A program made the translations under genes and the position numbers. Of a DNA stretch of 43,475 bases, positions 16,243-23,407 are shown one piece after another (the first letter of the stretch is position 1; every line of letters begins with the position of its first letter). This stretch comes from Candidatus Zambryskibacteria bacterium RIFCSPHIGHO2_12_FULL_43_12b (GTDB taxonomy: Bacteria; Patescibacteriota; Minisyncoccia; Phycocordibacterales; Zambryskibacteraceae). Location: assembly GCA_001823875.1 (NCBI GenBank), contig MHVX01000028.1, positions 1-43,475 of the forward strand. The letters run 5' to 3'. Below the pieces are notes generated by a model that was given only the letters and a program-made list of their open reading frames with translations, had not been told where the DNA came from and made no database searches.

Positions 16243-19200
16243 TTATTGTTCATCTTCGCTCTCTTCTTCATTCGACCCGTCCATATATCCCATATCCACA
16301 TCAAGTGAAAGTCCGCGTAGATTGTTTAACAAAACGTTAAATGAAGCCGGGGCATGCATTTCTCCAATTTTTTCTCCCTTCACAATCGCGTCAAATGCGG
16401 CGGAGCGTCCGACAATATCGTCAGACTTGATTGTGAGCATTTCTCGCAGTGTATGCGCTACACCGTGACCGAGAAGCGCCCATACTTCCATCTCTCCAAA
16501 CCTCTGTCCTCCACCCTGGGCTTTTCCGCCAAGAGGCTGCTGAGTAATGAGAGAGTATGGACCGATTGATCGCATGTGGATTTTATCTTCCACCATGTGA
16601 TGGAGCTTCAAGATATACATATATCCGACAGCAACCCTCTGGTCAAAAGCCATTCCTGTTCTTCCGTCAAAGAGAATCATTTTGCCGTCTGATGCAAACC
16701 CAGCTTTCTGCAATTCTTCTTTTATCTCAGTGTCCGTTGCCCCAGCAAATGGAGGAACGATGGCCTGATAGCCAAGAGTGCTTGCCGCAAGCCCAAGGTG
16801 AAGCTCCAAAATCTGTCCGAGGTTCATACGACTAGGCACACCAAGAGGAGTGAGAATCAAATCTATTGGAGTGCCATCTGCCATATATGGCATATCTTCC
16901 ACTGGAAGAACTTTAGAGATGACCCCTTTGTTTCCGTGTCGCCCTGCCAATTTATCTCCAACCTGAAGATGACGAAGCTGAGCTACCTCAATATGAATCC
17001 TCTTTATAATTCCGCTTTCAAGCTTGTCTCCTTTCTCTCGAGAGAATACTTGGACGTTTACAATTCGTCCTCGCTTTCCTCCTTCCATTCTCTTGGAAGT
17101 ATCTTTGACATCGCGCGCCTTCTCACCGAATAGCGAGCGAAGAAGTCTTTCTTCTGGTGTAAGCTGAGTTTCACCCTTGGGAGTAATCTTTCCCACTAAT
17201 ATGTCTCCTGATCTGACCTCAGCGCCGACTCGAATAATCCCATCCTCTGCTAGATTTTTGAGCTTTGCCTCTCCAACATTTGGAATATCACAGGTAGTAA
17301 CCTCGGGACCGAGTTTTGTATCACGTACATTCACCACAAACTCTTCTAGGTGAATTGATGTAAACTTGCTTTCTCTCACAAGTCTCTCTGACACGATAAT
17401 AGCGTCTTCGTAGTTTGATCCAGACCAAGACATGAAGGCAATGAGTACGTTATGTCCCAGCGCCATCTCTCCGTGGTCAGATGAAGATGTGTCAGCGAGT
17501 ACTTCTCCCCTTTTTACTTTTTGGCCATGCTCAACAGATGGTCTCTGATGAAACACCGTAAATCCGTTCGTTCTGGAAAAATTGATGAGTTTGTACTCCT
17601 TCTCCTTTCCTTTGTCACTCTTAACTTTTATTTTCTTTCCATCTACATATGTAACTGTTCCCGACTCTTCTGCAATTAGAAGTCTTCCGGTGTCACGCAC
17701 CGCCTCTCCCTCTATTCCCGTAGCTACAAATGGAGCTTCTGGCACGATTGATGGTGTTGCCTGCCTTTGCATGTTTGATCCCATCAGTGCTCTGTTTGCG
17801 TCATCGTGGTTAATGAATGGAATCATAGAAGTAGCAATGGAGAAGGATTGGTTCGTGGCTACATCCATATAGTGCACCTCGTCTTTAGCAACAGAGATAG
17901 GCTTGCCTTGATGTCTAACCTCAACTTCAGAAACGAGAATCTTTCCGTTATCATCAAATGGGGTTGCCGCGTGAGCAATGTTGAATTTCTCTTCCTCAAG
18001 AGCGTTTAAAAACTCCACTTCCCCCGTTACTCTACCGTCTTTTACCTTTACATAAGGAGCTTCAATCATTCCAAACTCATTTACACGAGCGTACGTGGCT
18101 AAACGCAAGATAAGACCGATGTTTGGACCTTCTGGAGTCTGGATTGGACAGAGCCTTCCATAGTGAGATGGGTGCACGTCACGCACTTCAAAGCCAGCGC
18201 GAGCTCTGTTTAGACCTCCCTGACCAAGAGCCGAGAGAGTGCGCAAGTGCTCAATTTCCTGAAGAGCGTTTTCCTGCGCCATGAACTGTGATAGCTGGTT
18301 TGTGGTGAAGAACTCTTTAATTCTCGCTTGAAGCGGCTTTGGAGAAATAAAATTCACTGGAAGTGTCACATCTGTATCAACAGTGGACATTCTGTTTTGA
18401 ATATTCCTCTTGATTTGAGACATTCCCACGCGAATCTTTTGCTGGAACATTTCTCCAACATATCGCACACGCCTGCTTCCAAGATGGTCAATGTCGTCAT
18501 CCTTTGCATCCGGTGTGTTGTTGAGAGTAATCACATAATCAACAATAGTGGCAATATCATCAAGATTAAGTGTCCTTCTTTCAATTTCCTTATCAGACAT
18601 GCTCTTTTCAAAGCGATTGTTGAAACGAAATCGTCCAACCTTGTGCAGGTCATATCTGTCAGTACCAAAAATTGAGTTGAAAAATTCTTTGGCATTCTCT
18701 GCGGTAGCTAGGTCGCCATCTCGGAGTCTCTTGTGAATTTCTATAAATGCCTCGTCCTGCGTCTTGGCATGGTCTTTTGCAATTGTCTTGTCCAAGTGAG
18801 CCTTTGAAAAATCATTTTTCTTAAGAAGCTCATAGATATCCTTGTCAGTCTTTGCTCCAAGGGCCCGTAGAAGCACAGATACCGGGAATTTTCTCTTCTT
18901 ATCAATACGCACATAGAGAACCCCTTCAATATCTGTCTCAAACTCAATCCAAGCGCCGCGGGAAGGAATAATCTTGGCGCCGAAAAGCTGCTTTCCTCTT
19001 ATACTCTGCGAGGTGAAGAAGACTCCGAATGAGCGGGAGAGCTGTGGCACGACCACTCTTTCAATGCCGGAGATGATGAAAGTTCCGTGCGGAGTCATTA
19101 AAGGAAAATCCGCCATGAAGATTTCCTGTTCTTTCTCTGTGTTCTGGATATGGTTCTTCAACCTTACCTTCACCTTGAGTGGCGCTTCGTAGGAGAGTTT

Positions 19201-19446
19201 ATTATCTTTTGCATAATACTCATCGTACTTGGGTTCTGCCAGTTCAAAACCGGCAAAGTCCAATGTGAATTTCTTTTCAGAAAAATCCTTTATGGAAGAA
19301 TATTCTTGAAAGACTTCTTTGAGTCCTTCTTTGACGAGCCATTTAAAAGATTCAATCTGTGCTTCTACAAGATTGGGAATCTCCGTCATCGGCTTCCTAA
19401 ATTTGCTGAAATACTTTTTCTCTCGCTTTGCTGTTTTTGTTGCCAT
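16243..19446 (-). CDS. rpoB: DNA-directed RNA polymerase subunit beta
   Basis: Second large catalytic subunit. Signatures include RPMTEIPNLVEAQIESFKW at the N-terminus, the rifampicin-region sequence SQFMAQENALQEIEHLRTLSALG, RDVHPSHYGRLCPIQTPEGPN, and GDKLAGRHGNKGVIS. In the rifampicin region an N-A-L-Q-E-I stretch replaces the common N-P-L-S-E-[IL], while the H-R-R equivalent reads L-R-T. At 1067 aa it is shorter than the E. coli subunit (1342), as in lineages lacking its lineage-specific insertions. No rplJ/rplL precede it; it has its own long leader and promoter. The ATG has no Shine-Dalgarno sequence at normal distance. Confidence 0.98.
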   Translation of the reverse strand: MATKTAKREKKYFSKFRKPMTEIPNLVEAQIESFKWLVKEGLKEVFQEYSSIKDFSEKKFTLDFAGFELAEPKYDEYYAKDNKLSYEAPLKVKVRLKNHIQNTEKEQEIFMADFPLMTPHGTFIISGIERVVVPQLSRSFGVFFTSQSIRGKQLFGAKIIPSRGAWIEFETDIEGVLYVRIDKKRKFPVSVLLRALGAKTDKDIYELLKKNDFSKAHLDKTIAKDHAKTQDEAFIEIHKRLRDGDLATAENAKEFFNSIFGTDRYDLHKVGRFRFNNRFEKSMSDKEIERRTLNLDDIATIVDYVITLNNTPDAKDDDIDHLGSRRVRYVGEMFQQKIRVGMSQIKRNIQNRMSTVDTDVTLPVNFISPKPLQARIKEFFTTNQLSQFMAQENALQEIEHLRTLSALGQGGLNRARAGFEVRDVHPSHYGRLCPIQTPEGPNIGLILRLATYARVNEFGMIEAPYVKVKDGRVTGEVEFLNALEEEKFNIAHAATPFDDNGKILVSEVEVRHQGKPISVAKDEVHYMDVATNQSFSIATSMIPFINHDDANRALMGSNMQRQATPSIVPEAPFVATGIEGEAVRDTGRLLIAEESGTVTYVDGKKIKVKSDKGKEKEYKLINFSRTNGFTVFHQRPSVEHGQKVKRGEVLADTSSSDHGEMALGHNVLIAFMSWSGSNYEDAIIVSERLVRESKFTSIHLEEFVVNVRDTKLGPEVTTCDIPNVGEAKLKNLAEDGIIRVGAEVRSGDILVGKITPKGETQLTPEERLLRSLFGEKARDVKDTSKRMEGGKRGRIVNVQVFSREKGDKLESGIIKRIHIEVAQLRHLQVGDKLAGRHGNKGVISKVLPVEDMPYMADGTPIDLILTPLGVPSRMNLGQILELHLGLAASTLGYQAIVPPFAGATDTEIKEELQKAGFASDGKMILFDGRTGMAFDQRVAVGYMYILKLHHMVEDKIHMRSIGPYSLITQQPLGGKAQGGGQRFGEMEVWALLGHGVAHTLREMLTIKSDDIVGRSAAFDAIVKGEKIGEMHAPASFNVLLNNLRGLSLDVDMGYMDGSNEEESEDEQ

Positions 19447-19593
19447 AAAAATACAAAAGAAAACTCCCCTTCGTTAAAGGGTCTTATAATAAATTATTAA
19501 ATTATGAGGATGTAGGTCGCAAGACTTACCTATGATTAACCCCGCAACACGTTAATCTTCGTCTTCTCGTCGTAACTCAATCTTGCCGAAGTG
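19447..19593 (-). promoter_or_regulatory. Long structured 5' leader of rpoB (untranslated)
   Basis: About 147 nt lie between the predicted transcription start and the rpoB ATG, unusual in a window where many genes look leaderless. Visible foldings include ATTAAC/GTTAAT around a G-rich loop, AGGT/ACCT, and, nearest the start, CCCTT-TAACG-AAGGG followed by a T-rich run that ends at the ATG. The last resembles a weak intrinsic terminator and could act as an attenuator. No open reading frame is convincing here. Confidence 0.4.
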
Positions 19594-19599
19594 GGGGTT

Positions 19600-19627
19600 A
19601 GTATATATGAACCATTTTTCCTGTCAA
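19600..19627 (-). promoter_or_regulatory. Candidate promoter of the rpoBC-dnaG-rpoD array
   Basis: On the minus strand a consensus TTGACA (19627-19622) and TATACT (19605-19600) are 16 nt apart. This is the best promoter match upstream of rpoB. A weaker second candidate starts with TTGACC at 19725-19720. Confidence 0.65.
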
Positions 19628-19721
19628 CCCCGTTAGAGAACCTCTGGGGATAATGTAAAGTCGGGCCTACTTACCTTATCTAAAGTGGCAAAATAGTCTT
19701 AACAAGTCCTCTCTAATGGGG
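19628..19721. repeat. Inverted repeat pair abutting the rpoB promoter elements
   Basis: CCCCGTTAGAGA (19628-19639) and TCTCTAATGGGG (19710-19721) are inverted copies with one mismatch in 12. The inner copy directly touches the -35 box of the rpoB promoter, and the outer copy overlaps a second -35-like TTGACC. They could be paired operator sites or arms of a long-range hairpin. Confidence 0.6.
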
Positions 19722-19742
19722 TCAATACCTTATCCACAGTAA

Positions 19743-20381
19743 TCACTTCCCCTTTTTCCACTCCTCTATTTTTGCCTGGTGACCTGACAGAAGCACCTTT
19801 GGCACTCTGTATTTTTTGCCCTTATAAGCGAAGATTTCAGGTCTAGTGTAAACATCATGTGAGCTTATTCTCTTCTCCTCCACAGATTCAAAAGTCCCTA
19901 ACACTCCCTCCACTTGTCTAGATACAGCATCCATTACTATCATTGCTGGAAGCTCCCCTCCCGTAAGTACAAACTGTCCTACTGATATCTCGTTTACCTT
20001 GTAGACTTTTTTTACTCTTGCGTCTATTCCTTCATAGCGACCACACACGATTATAATATTCGAATATTTTTTCGCGGTTTTGATTGCAAAATCGTTAGTA
20101 AATTGCTTGCCTCCCGGAGTTAGCCAGACTATTAGAGCTTTTTGCTTTGATACTTTGAGAGCTCTTTCAATAGCCTTAATAACAGGCTCTGCCTGAATCA
20201 CCATCCCCGGCCCCCCACCATAAGGCTTCCTATCCACCCTAGCCCCCTTCTCCAACGAGTAATCGCGGGGATTGTAGAATTTGACCTTAATCTTTTTATC
20301 CTCAATGGCGTGCTTCAAAATACTCTCGCCCAAATACGATTTAAAAGCTCCAGGAAATAATGTGATGATATGGAAAGTCAT
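19743..20381 (-). CDS. trmD: tRNA (guanine37-N1)-methyltransferase
   Basis: Methylates G37 of tRNAs using S-adenosylmethionine, preventing +1 frameshifting. The knotted SPOUT fold signatures are all visible: GGGPGMVIQAEPV, LTPGGKQF, CGRYEGIDARV, and ISVGQFVLTGGELPA, followed by EISSHDVYTRPE-like and VLLSGHQAKIEEW sequences. At 212 aa it ends soon after GHQAKIEEW, lacking about 30 residues of the usual C-terminal helical extension, which takes part in tRNA binding. It follows rpsP and khpA, but a terminator lies between and rimM is absent from the cluster. Confidence 0.96.
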   Translation of the reverse strand: MTFHIITLFPGAFKSYLGESILKHAIEDKKIKVKFYNPRDYSLEKGARVDRKPYGGGPGMVIQAEPVIKAIERALKVSKQKALIVWLTPGGKQFTNDFAIKTAKKYSNIIIVCGRYEGIDARVKKVYKVNEISVGQFVLTGGELPAMIVMDAVSRQVEGVLGTFESVEEKRISSHDVYTRPEIFAYKGKKYRVPKVLLSGHQAKIEEWKKGK

Positions 20382-20405
20382 TTGGATTGGCTTATAGCTA
20401 CTAGC

Positions 20406-20523
20406 TTGTAGCTTTTAGTACTTAAATGCAACAAAAAAATACTGCTTACTGATATACAAAAACCCCGAACTACGGGGTCTTTGTATTTCCTAAAAGCTAA
20501 CAGCAATAAGCTAAAAGCTACAA
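20406..20523. repeat. 13-bp perfect inverted repeat flanking a terminator, plus a third internal copy
   Basis: TTGTAGCTTTTAG (20406-20418) and CTAAAAGCTACAA (20511-20523) are perfect inverted copies, and CTAAAAGCTA occurs again at 20490-20499. The outer right copy overlaps the khpA stop codon. The enclosed segment holds the khpA terminator. Confidence 0.7.
20462..20478 (-). terminator. Intrinsic terminator after khpA
   Basis: ACCCCG and CGGGGT pair over a 5-nt loop, and on the minus strand the stem runs into TTTTTGT. It would end the rpsP-khpA message before trmD, so trmD may need read-through or its own promoter. Confidence 0.75.
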
Positions 20524-20826
20524 TTTAAGGTCTTCCATTGCCTGATCAAAGTCTTTTACCACTTGAGTATTCACCTTACCCCCCTCTGGCTCATTAATCT
20601 TCAAGTTCACTCTCGCATTATTCTTCATACCCACGACTCGAAGGAGAGTGCGGATGGCCTTGGCAGTATTGCCCTGTCGGCCAATGATCTTACCCATATC
20701 CGCAGGATTCACATCTAGAGAAATGAGCACTCCCATCTCATCCACTGTCCTATTTATCTTTACATCATTCGGATTATCTACCAGCGCTTTCACCACCATT
20801 TCCAAAAATTGTACGTCTCTTTCCAT
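20518..20826 (-). CDS. khpA: KH-domain RNA-binding protein KhpA
   Basis: Small RNA-binding protein of the rpsP-linked KH family, which in Gram-positive bacteria works with KhpB in RNA binding and cell-envelope control. The single KH domain has the GxxG loop in MGKIIGRQGNTAKAIRTLLR. The start at 20826 (102 aa) is chosen because MERDVQFLEMVVKALVD matches the usual KhpA beginning and AGGA lies about 11 bases upstream; an upstream start at 20880 would add 18 unlike residues. It has about 25 extra residues after the KH domain compared with the usual 76-80 aa. It follows rpsP, the common order. Confidence 0.9.
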   Translation of the reverse strand: MERDVQFLEMVVKALVDNPNDVKINRTVDEMGVLISLDVNPADMGKIIGRQGNTAKAIRTLLRVVGMKNNARVNLKINEPEGGKVNTQVVKDFDQAMEDLKL

Positions 20827-20912
20827 GTTCTGATATTTCCTAACTTCTAATACGGCAGTTCTGACTATGATACTGTCCAATCAAATTTTATCACAAACCT
20901 GCAAATTGAGAA

Positions 20913-21380
20913 CTATGCGGCAGGCACCTCGGGCTTCGCCTCTTCCGCTGGAGTCTCTGAAGGTGCTTCGGCAACAGCCTCCTCTTTCGGAGCCTCTGCT
21001 TCTGGAGCGGTAGTCTCTGCTTTCACTTGCGGCACTGCTTCAACAGCAGGAGCACTTGTTTCTTGCCCGCCTGAATTCTCTTGAGAATTCTCGGCGGGTT
21101 TCTTTATAGGAGATTTCTTAGGAAGCACGTTTACTTTCTTCCCCTCAATAATCTTGTGAGTAACAAGTAGATTGTGAAGGGTGTCTGAGAGCTTGGCGCC
21201 TTTGCCCATCCACTCCTTTATCCTCTCGCCTTGAAATACCTCTGTAGTCTTACGAGGGTCAAATGAGCCAAGCACTTCCAAGTACTTTCCGCTCTTTGTG
21301 CTATTTTTTGAGTCAGTCAAAACAACACGAAACGTTGGCTCGTGCTTTCTTCCTACCCTCTGAAGTCTGATTTTCAACAT
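20913..21380 (-). CDS. rpsP: Small ribosomal subunit protein bS16 with an acidic C-terminal tail
   Basis: Structural protein of the 30S subunit. The conserved start MLKIRLQRVGRKHEPTFRVV fixes the ATG at 21380 and gives 155 aa. Residues 1 to about 90 are S16 proper, including GKYLEVLGSFDPRK and the helical KEWMGKGAKLSDTLHNLL. The rest (about 95-155) is a low-complexity Ala/Glu/Pro tail, strongly acidic, nearly doubling the usual length. The promoter (TTGACC, TACTAT) ends seven bases before the ATG, so the message is probably leaderless. It is divergent from rnr. Confidence 0.95.
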   Translation of the reverse strand: MLKIRLQRVGRKHEPTFRVVLTDSKNSTKSGKYLEVLGSFDPRKTTEVFQGERIKEWMGKGAKLSDTLHNLLVTHKIIEGKKVNVLPKKSPIKKPAENSQENSGGQETSAPAVEAVPQVKAETTAPEAEAPKEEAVAEAPSETPAEEAKPEVPAA

Positions 21381-21387
21381 GGACGCT

Positions 21388-21415
21388 ATAGTAACATAAC
21401 TCAAAGCCTGGTCAA
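21388..21415 (-). promoter_or_regulatory. Leaderless-type promoter of rpsP
   Basis: TTGACC (21415-21410), 16 nt, then TACTAT (21393-21388) preceded by TG as an extended -10. The -10 ends seven bases before the rpsP ATG, so transcription would begin at the start codon. Confidence 0.6.
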
Positions 21416-21422
21416 GGTAAAT

Positions 21423-21451
21423 TTGGAAATGAACTTCAAATCTGCTATATT
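21423..21451 (+). promoter_or_regulatory. Candidate promoter of rnr
   Basis: TTGGAA (21423-21428), 17 nt, then TATATT (21446-21451) with TG one base before it. The ATG is 18 nt further, so the leader is about 11 nt. This is longer than in the leaderless genes but too short for a normal Shine-Dalgarno arrangement. Confidence 0.55.
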
Positions 21452-21469
21452 GTCTGGAAATAAGTCTTA

Positions 21470-23401
21470 ATGGGCGAACATACTACATATACAGGGACTA
21501 TTTCTGTCAGCGCACGAGGAGTGGGTTATTTTACTATTCCAGAATTTGAGGAGGACATTGAGATACAAACTCCCTTTCTGAGAACAGCCCTGCATAATGA
21601 TGAGGTAGAAGTTGCCTTACTGGCAGAAAAGCAGGGCGAGAGACGACAAGGTGAAGTCATCAAAATTATAAAAAGGGCCAAGGAGCAATTCGTCGGAACT
21701 CTTGAAAGCAACAATGGGAATGACTTTTTCTTTCTAAAGCCAGATGACAGAAGAATGTATCGCGATCTATTCATTCACAGCTCAAAAGCGATGCGGGCAA
21801 AAAGTGGTGACAAAGTTCTGGCCAAAATCACAGGCTGGAAGGACCCCATGAAGAGCCCTGAAGGTCAGGTACTAAGAGTATTGGGAAGGAAAGGTATTCA
21901 CGAAGTGGAAATGCAGGCTATCGTGCTAGAGAAAGGATTTGACACTAAGTTTCCTCCTGAAGTAGAGAGTGAGGCGCAAAAAGTCAAAGACGAGCAATTA
22001 AGTAAAAAAGAAGCCGAGATTGCCAAGAGAAGAGACTTCCGTCAAACACTTACATTTACAATTGACCCTATAGACGCAAAAGATTTTGACGATGCCATAT
22101 CATTTAAGGACTTGGGTAATAGGAAATATGAAATCGGCATTCATATTGCGGATGTTTCCCACTTCGTCACAGAAGGCACAGAACTGGATAAGGAAGCTCG
22201 TAAGCGTGGTACATCGGTCTATCTTGTGGACAGGACCATCCCCATGCTTCCAGAAATCCTCTCCAATGACCTCTGTAGCTTAAACGCCAATGAAGACAAA
22301 TTTACATTCTCTGCGGTATTCACAATGGATGATGGAGGAAAAGTCAGTGACAAATGGTTTGGAAAGACTGTAATACACTCCGACAAGCGGTTTACATACG
22401 AGGAAGCACAAGATATTTTGGATAAAAAGACGGGTTTACACTTCAATGAATTAGATACCCTAAACAAGATCGCTAAAGTTCTTCAAAAAAAGAAATTTGA
22501 AAATGGAGCAATAGAATTTGAAACTGATGAGATAAAGTTTGAGCTAGACCCAGACGGCAAGCCCATAAGAGTCTTTCGTAAAGTTCGTAAAGATATACAT
22601 AAGCTTGTGGAAGAATTTATGCTCCTCGCAAATCAAGAAGTGGCTACTTACATGAATAAAGAAACTGGGGCAAAAGAGCTTAAGACTCCGTTTATTTACC
22701 GAATCCACGATGTCCCAGACAAAGACAAAATAGCCAACCTCAAGATTTTTCTAAAGTCTCTTGGATACGACTTGAAGTCATCCCACGGGGAAATTACGGC
22801 AACAGAAATCAATAGACTCCTCAAGGAGGTAACGGGCAAGCCTGAGGAATCTTTAGTGAAAACAGCCACAATTCGCGCCATGTCAAAAGCGATTTACTCC
22901 ACAAAAAATATCGGACACTTCGGACTTGGATTTGAATTCTATACTCATTTCACCTCCCCTATTCGCCGATATCCAGACATGCTCGTGCACAGACTTCTTT
23001 TCCGTCTCCTCTCAAAAGGCAAAGTGGGTCAAGACGAGCTTGTAAATCTTGAGCGTCTTGCGGAAAACACAACAGATAAGGAGATTTCGGCGGCAGAAGC
23101 TGAAAGATCTTCAATCAAGTACAAGCAAGTGGAATATATGCTGGACAAAGTCGGTCAAGAATTCAACGCTACAATTTCCGGAGTCTCAGAATGGGGTATA
23201 TATGTAGAGGAAGATAGCATAAAGGCTGAAGGAATGGTGCGAATGCGAGATATGACTGATGATTTCTATTCACTGGATGAGAAAAATTATTGCATCGTTG
23301 GGAAAGACACAAAGAAAAAGTACACTCTGGGAGATAGAGTAAATGTGAAGCTCAAAAGCGCCGATTTGGATAAGAAAACTTTAGATTTTATCCTCATCTA
23401 A
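21470..23401 (+). CDS. rnr: Ribonuclease R (RNB-family 3'-5' exoribonuclease)
   Basis: Processive 3'-5' RNA decay enzyme able to digest structured RNA. N-terminal cold-shock-like domains occupy about 1-170 (FTIPEFEEDIEIQTP, FIHSSKAMRAKSGDKVLAKI). The RNB catalytic core carries TIDPIDAKDFDDAISF with the metal-binding Asp cluster, VYLVDRTIPMLPEILSNDLCSLN, and HFTSPIRRYPDMLVHR. A C-terminal S1 domain (about 555-643) includes SGVSEWGIYVEE. At 643 aa it is shorter than E. coli RNase R (813), lacking the N-terminal helix-turn-helix and the basic C-tail. It converges on smc with a six-base gap and no visible terminator. Confidence 0.95.
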   Translation: MGEHTTYTGTISVSARGVGYFTIPEFEEDIEIQTPFLRTALHNDEVEVALLAEKQGERRQGEVIKIIKRAKEQFVGTLESNNGNDFFFLKPDDRRMYRDLFIHSSKAMRAKSGDKVLAKITGWKDPMKSPEGQVLRVLGRKGIHEVEMQAIVLEKGFDTKFPPEVESEAQKVKDEQLSKKEAEIAKRRDFRQTLTFTIDPIDAKDFDDAISFKDLGNRKYEIGIHIADVSHFVTEGTELDKEARKRGTSVYLVDRTIPMLPEILSNDLCSLNANEDKFTFSAVFTMDDGGKVSDKWFGKTVIHSDKRFTYEEAQDILDKKTGLHFNELDTLNKIAKVLQKKKFENGAIEFETDEIKFELDPDGKPIRVFRKVRKDIHKLVEEFMLLANQEVATYMNKETGAKELKTPFIYRIHDVPDKDKIANLKIFLKSLGYDLKSSHGEITATEINRLLKEVTGKPEESLVKTATIRAMSKAIYSTKNIGHFGLGFEFYTHFTSPIRRYPDMLVHRLLFRLLSKGKVGQDELVNLERLAENTTDKEISAAEAERSSIKYKQVEYMLDKVGQEFNATISGVSEWGIYVEEDSIKAEGMVRMRDMTDDFYSLDEKNYCIVGKDTKKKYTLGDRVNVKLKSADLDKKTLDFILI

Positions 23402-23407
23402 AACGAA

